A stretch of DNA of 64,000 bases from Dechloromonas sp. UBA6271 (GTDB lineage: Bacteria; Pseudomonadota; Gammaproteobacteria; Burkholderiales; Rhodocyclaceae). Made by a program: the position numbers and the translations under genes. The stretch covers positions 1-64,000 of the forward strand of contig DJUX01000035.1 of assembly GCA_002440665.1 (NCBI GenBank), in the 5' to 3' direction. The notes below the pieces were generated by a model. It saw only the letters and a program-made list of their open reading frames with translations, did no database searches and had not been told where the DNA came from. Positions 7,578 to 18,824 of this stretch are shown piece by piece. Position 1 is the stretch's first letter; every line of letters begins with the position of its first letter.

Positions 7578-8176
7578 TTGCCATCCTGCTATTTCTGAAC
7601 GCTGCCGGCGCTTTTGCCGGCGCCCAGATTTACGAACCGCTCTCGGCGAGCGTGCAGGCTGCGTTACACAAGGCCGTCTCGGACGCGCGCCCGCCATCCA
7701 GCTCGTTCAGCAACCCGATGGACGCCGTCGAGTGGCTGGCCGAAATGTCACCGCGTCTGGAAAAACGGATTCCCAACCAGGAATATCGTCTAGACCTGTT
7801 GCGCAGCGTTCATTACGAGGCCACCCGTGCCGGCCTTGACCCGCAACTGGTGCTCGGGTTGATGCAGGTCGAATCCGGATTCCGCAAGTACGCCGTATCG
7901 TCGGCTGGCGCCCGCGGCTACATGCAGGTCATGCCGTTCTGGCTCAAGTTGATCGGCCGCCCGGACGACAACCTTTTCGATCTGCGGACCAGTCTTCGCT
8001 ATGGCTGCACCATCCTGCGCCACTACCTGGACATCGAAAAAGGTGACCTCTTCCGTGCCCTCGGCCGCTACAACGGCAGCCTCGGTCGGCCGGAATATCC
8101 GAACATGGTCCGCGCTGCCTGGCAAAACCAGTGGGCCTACCAGAAACCTGCCCGTCTGGCCCAGGCCACGCGCTGA
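7565..8176 (+). CDS. Lytic transglycosylase (SLT domain)
   Basis: The 203-residue secreted muramidase-like protein has a signal peptide (MRRLIAILLFLNAAGAFA) and an SLT domain. The catalytic glutamate lies in LGLMQVESGFRKYAVS, followed by ARGYMQVMPF and the GRYNGS motif of family 1 lytic transglycosylases. The start is GTG, overlapping the proS stop by 13 bases, which suggests translational coupling. It cleaves peptidoglycan with 1,6-anhydro-muramic acid formation. Confidence 0.88.
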   Translation: MRRLIAILLFLNAAGAFAGAQIYEPLSASVQAALHKAVSDARPPSSSFSNPMDAVEWLAEMSPRLEKRIPNQEYRLDLLRSVHYEATRAGLDPQLVLGLMQVESGFRKYAVSSAGARGYMQVMPFWLKLIGRPDDNLFDLRTSLRYGCTILRHYLDIEKGDLFRALGRYNGSLGRPEYPNMVRAAWQNQWAYQKPARLAQATR

Positions 8177-9535
8177 TCAACGCCCCATGCCGGGCAGCAT
8201 GCCTTTCATGCCGCGCATCAACTTGCCCATGCCGCCCTTGGTCATCATCTTCATCATCTTCTGCGACTGCTCGAACTGGTTGAGCAGCCGATTCACTTCC
8301 TGTACCTGAACGCCGGCACCCATCGCGATGCGGCGCTTGCGGCTGGCCTTGATGATTTCCGGCTTGGCGCGCTCGGCCGGTGTCATCGAGTTGATGATGC
8401 CCTCGACGCGGCCGACCATCTTGTTTTCCGCGCCCGCCGGCAACTGACCCGCGGCCTGGGCGATCTGTGCCGGCATCTTGTCCATCAGCGCCGACAAGCC
8501 ACCCATGTTGCGCATCTGCGCAATCTGCTCCTTGAAGTCGTTGAGGTCGAAACCCTTCCCTGACTTCAGTTTCTTGGCGAAAGCGACCGCCTTTTCCTCG
8601 TCCAACCCTTTCTTGGCTTCCTCGATCAGCGACAGCACGTCGCCCATGCCGAGAATCCGCGAGGCCATCCGCTCGGGATGGAAAGCCTCCAGTCCGGTGA
8701 GTTTTTCGCCGACGCCGGCAAACTTGATCGGCTTGCCGGTGATGTGGCGCACCGAGAGTGCCGCCCCGCCGCGCGCATCGCCATCGAGTTTGGTCAACAC
8801 TACCCCGGTCAGCGGCAAGGCTTCACTGAAGGCCTTGGCCGTGTTGACCGCATCCTGACCCAGCATCGCATCGACCACGAAAAGCGTCTCGATGGGATTG
8901 AGCGCTGCATGCAGGCGCTTGATTTCGGCCATCATTTCCTCGTCGACCGCAAGACGACCGGCGGTATCGACCAGCAGCACGTCGTGGTAGTGACGCTTGG
9001 CCCAGTCGACGGCTGCCACGGCAATCGCTTCCGGCCTCTCACCCACCGTCGACGGGAAGAAATCGATGCCGGCCTGCCCGGCGACCGACTTGAGCTGCTC
9101 GATCGCCGCCGGACGATAGACGTCGCAGGAAACCACCAGCACCTTCTTCTTGTGGTTTTCCTTGAGGAACTTGCCCAGTTTGCCGACCGTAGTCGTCTTG
9201 CCGGCGCCCTGCAGGCCGGCCATTAGCACAATGGCCGGCGGCTGGGTATTGAAGCTGATGCCTTCGTGGGCGTCGCCCATGATCCGGGCCAATTCACGAT
9301 GCACGACACCGACCAGCGCCTGGCCGGGGCTCAGCGAACCGATGACCTCTTCGCCGACCGCTTTCTCCTTGACCGCGGCAATGAACTCCTTGATCACCGG
9401 CAAGGCGACGTCGGCCTCCAGCAAGGCCATGCGGACTTCACGCAGGGCGTCGGCGATGTTGGATTCGGTCAGGCGCGCTTCGCCCTTCAGCGTCTTCATG
9501 ACACGGGCAAGGCGGTTGGTCAGGTTATCGAGCAT
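8177..9535 (-). CDS. ffh: Signal recognition particle protein Ffh
   Basis: The 452-residue SRP54 GTPase binds 4.5S RNA and nascent signal sequences. It has the N domain, the G domain (GLQGAGKTTTVGKLG P-loop, DTAGRLAVDEEM, TKLDGDARGG) and the methionine-rich M domain ending MLPGMGR. The start MLDNLTNRLARVMKTL gives the E. coli length. It is convergent with the transglycosylase gene, ending one base after it, and divergent from the YpjD-like gene. Confidence 0.97.
   Translation of the reverse strand: MLDNLTNRLARVMKTLKGEARLTESNIADALREVRMALLEADVALPVIKEFIAAVKEKAVGEEVIGSLSPGQALVGVVHRELARIMGDAHEGISFNTQPPAIVLMAGLQGAGKTTTVGKLGKFLKENHKKKVLVVSCDVYRPAAIEQLKSVAGQAGIDFFPSTVGERPEAIAVAAVDWAKRHYHDVLLVDTAGRLAVDEEMMAEIKRLHAALNPIETLFVVDAMLGQDAVNTAKAFSEALPLTGVVLTKLDGDARGGAALSVRHITGKPIKFAGVGEKLTGLEAFHPERMASRILGMGDVLSLIEEAKKGLDEEKAVAFAKKLKSGKGFDLNDFKEQIAQMRNMGGLSALMDKMPAQIAQAAGQLPAGAENKMVGRVEGIINSMTPAERAKPEIIKASRKRRIAMGAGVQVQEVNRLLNQFEQSQKMMKMMTKGGMGKLMRGMKGMLPGMGR
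8942..8952 (-). repeat. Dispersed word TTGCGGTCGAC
   Basis: Exact copy in ffh (LAVDEE); A-rich tracts follow at about +5 and +16. Confidence 0.75.
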
Positions 9536-9564
9536 GGCGGATAGGCTTCTAGTAGAATTCGCGG

Positions 9565-10404
9565 ATGGCCGACATTGTAATTCAGCTTCTGCCCCACATC
9601 GCCGCCGCCCTTCTTTATGGCGCACTCGGGTTCCACTTCTGGAACACCCGCTGGCGTGAACAGGAAAATCAGTGCGTTGCCTGCCCCATGCAGGTTTGGG
9701 AGCGCGTCGCCATTGCCTCAGCCCTGCTCATTCACGCCTACGGGCTCTACGGTGCGCTGTTCACTGAAGCCGGCATGCGCTTCTCGTTCAGCTTCGCCCT
9801 GTCGTTGATGATGTGGCTGGCAGTCCTCATTTATTGGCTGGAGAGCTTCATGGCGCGCATGGAGGGCATGCAGCCCCTGGTGCTGCCGCTCGCCGCACTG
9901 TGCACCGCCCTGCCAGTCGTCTTTCCGCAGGTACATCTGGTAGCCCACGCCAGCGCCACCGGCTTCAAACTGCACTTTCTCGCCGCCATGCTGGCCTACA
10001 GCCTGCTGACGCTCTCCGCGCTGCACGCCATTTTCATGGGCTTTACTGAAAATGCTCTGCACAAGCGCCTGATGAAGCGCAGCCTGGCGAGCCTGCCGCC
10101 GTTGCTGACCATGGAATCGCTGTTGTTCCGCATGCTGCTTCTCGGCTTCGTCCTGCTGACACTGACCGTCGGCAGCGGTGTTTTCTTCTCCGAAGCCCTG
10201 TTCGGCAAACCACTGTCGCTCGATCACAAAACCCTGTTCGCCTTCGCGTCGTGGGGGATTTTCGCGACGCTGCTGATCGGCCGCCACGCCTGGGGCTGGC
10301 GCGGCAAGCGGGCATTGCGCTGGACACTGGCCGGGTTTGCCCTGCTGATCCTCGCCTATGTCGGCAGCCGCTTCGTTGCCGAAGTGATACTCGGACGCTC
10401 GTAA
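9565..10404 (+). CDS. YpjD/CcsA-like cytochrome c assembly family membrane protein
   Basis: The 279-residue polytopic protein has about eight predicted membrane helices and the heme-handling CcsA/ResC fold, of which YpjD is the E. coli member. Candidate histidine ligands are seen in KLHFLAAMLAYSL and SLDHKTLFAF. It lies 4 bases before a CorB/CNNM-like gene, the same pairing as ypjD-yfjD in E. coli, where a role in magnesium or cation homeostasis has been proposed. Confidence 0.82.
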   Translation: MADIVIQLLPHIAAALLYGALGFHFWNTRWREQENQCVACPMQVWERVAIASALLIHAYGLYGALFTEAGMRFSFSFALSLMMWLAVLIYWLESFMARMEGMQPLVLPLAALCTALPVVFPQVHLVAHASATGFKLHFLAAMLAYSLLTLSALHAIFMGFTENALHKRLMKRSLASLPPLLTMESLLFRMLLLGFVLLTLTVGSGVFFSEALFGKPLSLDHKTLFAFASWGIFATLLIGRHAWGWRGKRALRWTLAGFALLILAYVGSRFVAEVILGRS

Positions 10405-10408
10405 GGCA

Positions 10409-11680
10409 GTGGACGATATCCCCCTGTCGGCGCTGTCCCTGACGCTGGTCGTGTTGCTGGCGCTGTCGGCCTTTTTCTCGCTCAGCGAGACGGCGATGAT
10501 GGCCTCGAACCGCTTCCGCCTGCGTCACCTTGCTCAATCCGGCCACCATGGCGCACAAAAGGCTCTTGACCTGCTGGGTCGTACGGACAAGATGCTGGGC
10601 GTCATCCTGCTCGGCAACAACCTGATCAACTCTGCTGCCGCAACCCTGGTCAGCGTGATTGCAATCGAGATGTTCGGCGAAGAAAAGTGGGCGCTGGGCG
10701 CCGGCACGCTGGCCGTCACTTTTGCCATTCTGGTCTTTTCGGAAATCACCCCGAAGATCATCGGCGCCACCCATGCCGACCGTCTCGCGCTATTTCTAGG
10801 CTATGTCCTGACGCCCTTGTTGCGCCTGTTCTATCCGGCCGTCTGGTTCATCAATCTCTTTGCCAGCGCACTGCTGAAGTTACTCCATCTGTCACCTGAA
10901 CCGAACGCCGAAACCGCGCGCCTTTCCCCGGAAGAACTGCGCAGCCTGGTGCTCGAATCTTCCCACCTGATCCCGCAAAAACATCGGAACATTCTTTCCA
11001 GCCTGTTCGAACTCAACAACATTACCGTCGAGGACGTGATGACCCCGCGTGGCAACATCGAGATACTCGATCTCGATCTACCTTGGGAAGAAGTGGCCAC
11101 CCAACTCGCCACCAGCCACCACAGCCGCCTCCCGGTGTGCCGGGAATCGCTGGATCAACTACTGGGCATATTGCCGGTCCGCCGATTGCTGGGAAGCCTC
11201 GGCGATAGCGACTTCGACGAAACCTCACTACTTCAACATATTCAGCCGGCTTACTACATCCCTTCCGGAACCGCCGCCTTTTCCCAACTCGCCTTCTTTC
11301 AGGAAAACCGCCAGCGCATCGGGTTCGTCGTCGACGAGTACGGCGAAATTCTCGGGCTCCTGACGCTCGAAGACATCATCGAGGAGTTTGTCGGAGAGTT
11401 CACCACCTCCCTGCCGGGGCTGGGGCAGTCGCTGGCTTGGGATACCGATGGCAGCGCGATTGTCGAGGGCTCGCGTCAACTGCGTGATATCAACCGCATG
11501 CTCGGCCTGCAATTCCCGCTGGACGGTCCCAAGACCCTCAACGGGCTTATCCTTGAACACTTTCAGGACATTCCGGAAGCTGGCGTCAGCATCAAGCTGA
11601 CGGGAATTGCCGTCGAAATTCTGCAGACTCAGGATCGCAGCGTCGTCACCGCACGCATTTTCAAACCAACCAGTCGCTGA
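10409..11680 (+). CDS. CNNM/CorB-type transporter (DUF21 + CBS pair + CorC/HlyC domain)
   Basis: The 423-residue protein has an N-terminal DUF21 membrane domain (SAFFSLSETAMMASNRFRL), two CBS domains (VMTPRGNIEILDL; VVDEYGEILGLLTLEDIIEE) and a C-terminal CorC_HlyC domain. The architecture equals E. coli YfjD and the CorB/CNNM magnesium transporters. The start is GTG at 10409, directly after the YpjD-like gene, so both are probably one transcript. Ion specificity cannot be read from the sequence. Confidence 0.88.
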   Translation: MDDIPLSALSLTLVVLLALSAFFSLSETAMMASNRFRLRHLAQSGHHGAQKALDLLGRTDKMLGVILLGNNLINSAAATLVSVIAIEMFGEEKWALGAGTLAVTFAILVFSEITPKIIGATHADRLALFLGYVLTPLLRLFYPAVWFINLFASALLKLLHLSPEPNAETARLSPEELRSLVLESSHLIPQKHRNILSSLFELNNITVEDVMTPRGNIEILDLDLPWEEVATQLATSHHSRLPVCRESLDQLLGILPVRRLLGSLGDSDFDETSLLQHIQPAYYIPSGTAAFSQLAFFQENRQRIGFVVDEYGEILGLLTLEDIIEEFVGEFTTSLPGLGQSLAWDTDGSAIVEGSRQLRDINRMLGLQFPLDGPKTLNGLILEHFQDIPEAGVSIKLTGIAVEILQTQDRSVVTARIFKPTSR

Positions 11681-11750
11681 CCCCGTCCTACCTCGTCTTT
11701 ACAAACCGGGGGCTACGTAGCATCATCGCTCAATCTAAACGGCATCTGAC

Positions 11751-13475
11751 GTGCAACCAATGTCTGCTACACCCCAAGCAAGCCCTCTCAGCGGTCTCGC
11801 CCGCGCCCTGGTCCAGGCGGGACGGCTCAAGGAAGCCGAGGCAGAGCAGTTGCTTATCCAGGCCAACCACGAGAAGCGTTCGCTGATAGAGCAGATCATC
11901 GCCAGCCAGAAGATTTCGTCCTTGGATCTCGCCCGTTTTGTCGCAGACACCTTCGGCTATCCGCTGCTTGACCTCGCCGTCTATGACGAAACTCATATCC
12001 CGGGTAATGCCATTGACCGCAAGTTGATCGCTACCCACCGGGTCATTCCCCTGAACAAACGGGGAAATCGGCTGTCAGTGGCCACCGCCGACCCGACCAA
12101 CCTGCGGGCCTTGGATGAAATCCGTTTTCAGACCGGCCTGGGTGTCGACCCCATCGTCGTCGAACACCCAAAACTGGTGCCACTCGTTGCAAAATATGCC
12201 GAAACCGCGGAAGAAACACTGAAGAGTCTCACCGCTGACGACATCAATCTTGACTTTCTCGATGAGGAATCAGCCGCCAAGGCCGACGACGCTGCATCAC
12301 AGGAAATCGACGATGCGCCAGTCGTAAGGTTCATTCAGAAGATGCTGCTCGATGCGATCAACGACGGCGCGTCGGACATTCATTTCGAACCTTACGAGAA
12401 GTACTACCGCATTCGCGTCCGCGTTGATGGCGTTCTGCGTGAAGTCGCCACTCCTCCCCTGGCAATCAAGGACAAAATTGCCTCGCGGATCAAGGTCATA
12501 TCCCGTCTCAATATCGCCGAGAAGCGAGTCCCGCAGGATGGGCGGATGAAACTGGTCCTCTCGAAGAATCGCACGATCGATTTCCGGGTCAGCACCCTGC
12601 CAACCCTGCAGGGCGAGAAAATCGTGCTGCGTATTCTGGATCCGACCTCGGCAACGCTCGGGATCGAAGCACTCGGTTATGAACCCGAGCAAAAGGCTGT
12701 GCTACTTGAGGCAGTCAGCCGTCCCTACGGCATGGTGCTGGTAACCGGCCCGACAGGTTCCGGCAAGACGGTTTCGCTTTACACCTGCCTCAATATCCTG
12801 AACAAGGACGGCGTCAACATTTCCACTGCAGAAGACCCCGCTGAAATAAACTTGGCGGGTATCAACCAAGTCAATGTCGACGACAAGGCGGGATTGACGT
12901 TCGCGGTAGCCCTGAGGGCGTTTCTGCGTCAGGATCCGGACATCATCATGGTCGGCGAGGTTCGCGACCTGGAAACCGCTGAAATTGCCATCAAGGCCGC
13001 CCAGACCGGCCATATGGTGATGTCGACGCTGCACACGAACGATGCGCCGGCGACGCTGACCCGCCTGATGAACATGGGCGTGCCAACCTTCAACATCGCA
13101 TCCAGTATCCTGCTCATCACTGCCCAGCGCCTGGCGCGTCGCCTATGTACGTGTAAAAAGCCAATTGATGTTCCGAACCAGGCCCTGCTGGATGCGGGAT
13201 TTGCCGAAGCCGACCTGGATGGATCATGGACTCTCTACGGCCCCGGCAGCTGTGAGCGCTGCAAGGGTACCGGCTACAAGGGGCGGGTCGGTATCTATCA
13301 GGTCATGCCGATTTCGGAAGCCACGCAGCGACTGATCATGAGCGGTGCAGGCGAAATGGATCTGGCCGAGCAAGCCGCGCGTGAAGGGGTGAAGAATCTT
13401 CGTGAATCCGGCTTGCTCAAAGTAAAGCAAGGCCTTACCTCGCTCGACGAGGTTCTGAGCACAACGAACGTATAA
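11751..13475 (+). CDS. pilB: Type IV pilus assembly ATPase PilB
   Basis: The 574-residue extension ATPase powers pilin polymerisation. It has the N-terminal T2SSE domain, Walker A (GPTGSGKTVSLYT), the Asp box, Walker B (QDPDIIMVGEVRDLETAE), the His box and the zinc-binding CTCKKP...CERCKGTGYKGR segment. The start is GTG at 11751 or ATG at 11760; both fit. It leads the pilB-pilC-pilD cluster. PilA and the PilM-Q genes are not in this window. Pili of this type serve twitching motility and DNA uptake. Confidence 0.96.
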   Translation: MQPMSATPQASPLSGLARALVQAGRLKEAEAEQLLIQANHEKRSLIEQIIASQKISSLDLARFVADTFGYPLLDLAVYDETHIPGNAIDRKLIATHRVIPLNKRGNRLSVATADPTNLRALDEIRFQTGLGVDPIVVEHPKLVPLVAKYAETAEETLKSLTADDINLDFLDEESAAKADDAASQEIDDAPVVRFIQKMLLDAINDGASDIHFEPYEKYYRIRVRVDGVLREVATPPLAIKDKIASRIKVISRLNIAEKRVPQDGRMKLVLSKNRTIDFRVSTLPTLQGEKIVLRILDPTSATLGIEALGYEPEQKAVLLEAVSRPYGMVLVTGPTGSGKTVSLYTCLNILNKDGVNISTAEDPAEINLAGINQVNVDDKAGLTFAVALRAFLRQDPDIIMVGEVRDLETAEIAIKAAQTGHMVMSTLHTNDAPATLTRLMNMGVPTFNIASSILLITAQRLARRLCTCKKPIDVPNQALLDAGFAEADLDGSWTLYGPGSCERCKGTGYKGRVGIYQVMPISEATQRLIMSGAGEMDLAEQAAREGVKNLRESGLLKVKQGLTSLDEVLSTTNV

Positions 13476-13491
13476 CGGGGAAGGACAACGG

Positions 13492-14718
13492 ATGGCTAAC
13501 GCCGCAAAAGCTAGGCCCCTTGCAGTCAGAGAGAGTACGTTTCTCTGGGAAGGAAAAAACAAGGATGGCAAAACAGTCCGGGGGGAGATGCGCGCGGCCA
13601 GCGAAGCGGTGGTTCAGACCAGTTTGCGCCGGCAGGGCGTCCTTAACGCCAGAGTAAAGAAAGCGCGCTTCAAGATTGGTGGCAAGGTCGGAGAAAAGGA
13701 TATTTCGCTATTCACACGCCAACTCGCCACGATGATGAAATCCGGCGTGCCACTGCTGCAGGCATTCGACATTGTCGGCCGCGGTCATGCCAATCCGGCG
13801 GTTGCCAAATTGCTGCTGGACATCAAGGCCGACGTCGAAACCGGCAGTTCGCTCTCGCAGGCTTTCCGGAAATATCCGCTATATTTTGATGCGCTCTACT
13901 GCAATCTCGTTGCGGCCGGCGAGCAGGCTGGTATTCTGGATACGCTGCTAGAGCGCCTGGCGACCTACAAGGAAAAAATTCTCGCTATCAAGAACAAGAT
14001 CAAGTCTGCGCTGTTCTACCCGATTGCGGTCCTCGTTGTCGCCTTCATCATCACCTGTGTCATCATGATTTTTGTGATCCCAGCGTTCAAGGATGTCTTC
14101 AAGAGCTTCGGCGCCGACCTTCCGGCGCCGACCCTGTTGGTGATCGCTATCTCGGACTTCTTTGTCGCCTATTGGTGGGCAATATTCGGCATCATCTTCG
14201 GCGGGTTGTACTTCTTTTTTGAAGCATGGAAACGCTCCGAGAAGGTACAGATGGCCATGGACCGTCTTCTGCTCCGTCTGCCCATTTTTGGCGACATCAT
14301 CCGCAAGGCAGTCATCGCCCGCTGGTCACGAACGCTGTCGACAATGTTCGCGGCCGGCGTACCCCTTGTCGAATCCTTAGATTCGGTTGGTGGAGCCGCC
14401 GGTAACTACGTCTATAAAGCTGCTACCAAGCAAATCCAGGGCGAAGTTTCCACCGGCACGAGCCTCACGAACGCCATGACGAACGTCAATCTGTTCCCGA
14501 ACATGGTCACGCAAATGGTCGCCATCGGTGAAGAATCCGGCGCTCTTGATTCCATGCTTTCCAAAGTCGCCGACTTCTTCGAACAGGAAGTCGATGACGC
14601 CGTCGAGGCCATGTCCAGCCTGATGGAACCGGTCATCATGGTGGTGCTCGGCACATTGATCGGCGGCATGGTAGTCGCCATGTACTTGCCTATCTTCAAA
14701 CTGGGTGCCGTCATCTGA
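13492..14718 (+). CDS. pilC: Type IV pilus inner-membrane platform protein PilC
   Basis: The 408-residue protein has two T2SSF repeats, each with a cytoplasmic helical part and hydrophobic segments (FYPIAVLVVAFIITCVIMIF and a C-terminal MVVLGTLIGGMVVAMYLP). The QLATMMKSGVPLLQAFDIV motif is typical. It forms the platform on which PilB drives assembly. It lies 16 bases after pilB, and its TGA overlaps the pilD ATG. Confidence 0.96.
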   Translation: MANAAKARPLAVRESTFLWEGKNKDGKTVRGEMRAASEAVVQTSLRRQGVLNARVKKARFKIGGKVGEKDISLFTRQLATMMKSGVPLLQAFDIVGRGHANPAVAKLLLDIKADVETGSSLSQAFRKYPLYFDALYCNLVAAGEQAGILDTLLERLATYKEKILAIKNKIKSALFYPIAVLVVAFIITCVIMIFVIPAFKDVFKSFGADLPAPTLLVIAISDFFVAYWWAIFGIIFGGLYFFFEAWKRSEKVQMAMDRLLLRLPIFGDIIRKAVIARWSRTLSTMFAAGVPLVESLDSVGGAAGNYVYKAATKQIQGEVSTGTSLTNAMTNVNLFPNMVTQMVAIGEESGALDSMLSKVADFFEQEVDDAVEAMSSLMEPVIMVVLGTLIGGMVVAMYLPIFKLGAVI

Positions 14719-15566
14719 TGCCTTTCGAGTCACTGGGCGGCCTGGCTGCCGTTGCCGGACTGCTCGGGTTGTGCGTCGGCAGTTTTCTCAACGTTGTCAT
14801 TCACCGCCTGCCCAGGATGATGGAGCAGGACTGGCATGCGCAATGCGCGGATTTGCGCGGTGAAACACCGTCGACCGCAACAGCCCTGACGCTGGCCCGC
14901 CCGCGTTCCCGTTGTCCGTCCTGCGGCCATCAGATCACCGCGCTCGAGAATATCCCGATCATCAGCTACCTGCTTCTGCGCGGCCGGTGTTCAAGTTGCG
15001 GCACGTCGATCTCGCCACGCTACCCGGTGATCGAGGCTATCGCCGGGCTGCTCTCAGCTTACGCCGTCTGGCATTTTGGGCCGACGCTGCAAGGGGCCGG
15101 GGCCTTGCTGCTAATCTGGGCGCTGATTGCTCTGACGGGCATCGATTTCGACACTCAACTGCTTCCCGATTCGATCACTTTGCCGCTCCTTTGGCTCGGA
15201 CTTGCCTTCAACCTGGCCGGCACCTACGTCGATCTCTTTTCGGCTGTAATCGGCGCGATGATCGGATATCTGACACTGTGGTCAATTTTTTGGCTGTTCA
15301 AGCTGGCAACCGGCAAGGAGGGCATGGGGTTTGGCGATTTCAAGCTTCTCGCCGCGCTCGGCGCTTGGCTTGGCTGGCAGATGCTGCCTGCCATCATCCT
15401 GCTCTCATCGATCGTCGGTGCCGCAGTCGGCATCAGCCTGATTGTCACTACCCGGCATGGTCGGAACACCCCCATTCCGTTTGGACCATACCTCGCAGCC
15501 GCCGGCGTCATCGCGCTGTTTTGGGGGCCTCAGCTGACCCGCGGCTATCTCGGCTTGATGGCTTGA
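14718..15566 (+). CDS. pilD: Prepilin peptidase / N-methyltransferase PilD
   Basis: The 282-residue polytopic aspartyl protease cleaves and N-methylates type IV prepilins. The zinc-binding pair CPSCGH and CSSCGT, and the catalytic aspartates in TGIDFDTQLLPD and GMGFGDFKLLAALGAW, are all present. It is the last gene of pilBCD. An exact TTGCGGTCGAC word lies inside it on the minus strand. Confidence 0.96.
   Translation: MPFESLGGLAAVAGLLGLCVGSFLNVVIHRLPRMMEQDWHAQCADLRGETPSTATALTLARPRSRCPSCGHQITALENIPIISYLLLRGRCSSCGTSISPRYPVIEAIAGLLSAYAVWHFGPTLQGAGALLLIWALIALTGIDFDTQLLPDSITLPLLWLGLAFNLAGTYVDLFSAVIGAMIGYLTLWSIFWLFKLATGKEGMGFGDFKLLAALGAWLGWQMLPAIILLSSIVGAAVGISLIVTTRHGRNTPIPFGPYLAAAGVIALFWGPQLTRGYLGLMA
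14870..14880 (-). repeat. Dispersed word TTGCGGTCGAC
   Basis: Exact copy antisense in pilD (S-T-A frame); TTT and AAAT tracts follow. Confidence 0.75.
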
Positions 15567-15638
15567 AATTTTCCGCCCAAACCACAACTTAAGATAGCCT
15601 CACTTCTCGGTTACAATTCAAGGTTTTGGAGGATTCCC

Positions 15639-15902
15639 ATGCCGATTTACGAATATCGCTGTGACGCCTGCGGCTTCCAGAAAGAACATCTGCAAAAGAT
15701 GAGCGAGCCGCAACTGACAACCTGCCCGGAATGCGGCAAGGAAAGCTACAGCAAGTTGCTCTCTGCCGCCGGTTTCCAGCTCAAGGGCAACGGCTGGTAT
15801 GCCACCGACTTCAAGGGCGGCAGCAAACCCACGCCGAAAGCGGACAGCACCCCGCCATGCCAGGGCGGATCGGGAGCATGCACTCCGTGCGCGGCCAGCT
15901 GA
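15639..15902 (+). CDS. FmdB family zinc-ribbon protein
   Basis: The 87-residue protein starts MPIYEYRCDACG and has two CxxC knuckles (CDAC, CPEC), the FmdB regulatory-family zinc ribbon, followed by a glycine-rich tail with extra cysteines. AGGTTTTGGAGG precedes it. The order fmdB-DUF502-aspS-nudB is common in betaproteobacteria. Molecular function is not established. Confidence 0.9.
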   Translation: MPIYEYRCDACGFQKEHLQKMSEPQLTTCPECGKESYSKLLSAAGFQLKGNGWYATDFKGGSKPTPKADSTPPCQGGSGACTPCAAS

Positions 15903-16516
15903 TCAAACGCTATTTCATCACCGGACTCCTGATCTGGGTACCGCTGGTCATTACCGGCTGGGTACTGTCGTTCATCGTCAGTACGCTGGATCAATCGCTG
16001 CGGCTGCTTCCTGAAGCGATTCATCCGCAAACGCTCTTCGGCTTCGCGATTCCCGGTGCCGGTGCGCTGCTGACATTGGCGATGATTCTGCTGACCGGCC
16101 TGCTTGCCGCCAATTTCATCGGCCAGAAACTGGTTATCTGGTGGGAAATGCTCCTTGCGCGGATTCCAGTCGTCAATTCCGTATACAACAGCGTCAAGCA
16201 GGTATCGGACACACTTTTTTCGTCCAATGGCAACGCCTTCCGCAAGGCTCTGCTCGTCCAATATCCACGAGAAGGAAGCTGGACCATCGCCTTCCTGACC
16301 GGCAAGCCCGGCGGCGATGTCCTCAATCATCTGGACGGCGAGTACGTCAGCGTTTACGTGCCGACCACCCCGAACCCGACCTCCGGGTTTTTCCTGATGA
16401 TGCCCAAGCGCGATGTCGTCGAACTCGACATGACCGTCGACGAAGCCCTCAAATACATTATCTCGATGGGTGTCGTGGCACCGCCACCGCACACCCGCGT
16501 CATCACCAACACCTAG
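15878..16516 (+). CDS. DUF502 inner-membrane protein
   Basis: The 212-residue protein has two N-terminal transmembrane helices and a soluble C-terminal part with GFFLMMPKRDVVELDMTVDEA, characteristic of DUF502. The start MHSVRGQLIKRYFITG (ATG 15878, GGGAG just upstream) overlaps the fmdB end by 25 bases, implying coupling. Function is unknown; the family is often next to aspS. Confidence 0.85.
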   Translation: MHSVRGQLIKRYFITGLLIWVPLVITGWVLSFIVSTLDQSLRLLPEAIHPQTLFGFAIPGAGALLTLAMILLTGLLAANFIGQKLVIWWEMLLARIPVVNSVYNSVKQVSDTLFSSNGNAFRKALLVQYPREGSWTIAFLTGKPGGDVLNHLDGEYVSVYVPTTPNPTSGFFLMMPKRDVVELDMTVDEALKYIISMGVVAPPPHTRVITNT

Positions 16517-16535
16517 AATCAAACCGGAAAGCTTC

Positions 16536-18338
<1,803 letters not shown>

Positions 18339-18344
18339 GCCGGT

Positions 18345-18824
18345 ATGCAAACCTGGCTGCGCTTCCTGATCGTCGCCTGGCTGGCGATCGGGAGCGCGCT
18401 GGGCCTGGCCCGCGAGAATGTTGCAGTCGACTGGGTTTTACTGGCCGAATTGCCGAACGAGGCACAGAAAACGCTTGTCCTGATAAAGAATGACGGGCCT
18501 TTTCCCTATCGGCGCGACGGTGTCGTCTTCGGCAACTACGAAAAGCGCCTGCCGCTCCGCCAGCGCGGCTACTACCGCGAATACACCGTCAAGACGCCAG
18601 GCAGTCGCGACCGCGGCGCACGGCGCATCATCGCCGGACGTGCCGACGACTACTACTACACCGACGACCATTACCGGTCCTTCAGACGCATCCAGGATAC
18701 ACCGTCAAGACGCCAGGCAGTCGCGACCGCGGCGCACGGCGCATCATCGCCGGACGTGCCGACGACTACTACTACACCGACGACCATTACCGGTCCTTCA
18801 GACGCATCCAGGAATAGCCCATGA
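18345..18824 (+). CDS. Barnase/T1-type secreted guanyl-specific ribonuclease, C-terminus altered by duplication
   Basis: The 159-residue product has a signal peptide (first ~22 residues) and a microbial RNase (N1/T1/barnase) core of about 95 residues. Catalytic residues are visible by comparison with barnase: E79 in YYREYTVKTPG, R93/R94 in GARRIIAG, and H109 in DDHYRSFRRIQ. The core is complete. A 116-bp tandem duplication (18581-18813) then shifts frame and adds about 42 Thr/Pro/Ala-rich residues. Without it the gene would stop at TAG after RRIQE, 4 bases before the barstar ATG. A barstar gene overlaps its end. Activity of the extended form is uncertain. Confidence 0.85.
   Translation: MQTWLRFLIVAWLAIGSALGLARENVAVDWVLLAELPNEAQKTLVLIKNDGPFPYRRDGVVFGNYEKRLPLRQRGYYREYTVKTPGSRDRGARRIIAGRADDYYYTDDHYRSFRRIQDTPSRRQAVATAAHGASSPDVPTTTTTPTTITGPSDASRNSP
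18581..18813 (+). repeat. 116-bp perfect tandem duplication in the RNase gene
   Basis: Bases 18581-18696 recur exactly as 18697-18812, with one further matching base. The unit covers the catalytic end of the RNase. As 116 is not a multiple of three, the second copy is read in another frame and the original stop is bypassed. The perfect identity implies a very recent event, or an assembly error. Confidence 0.95.
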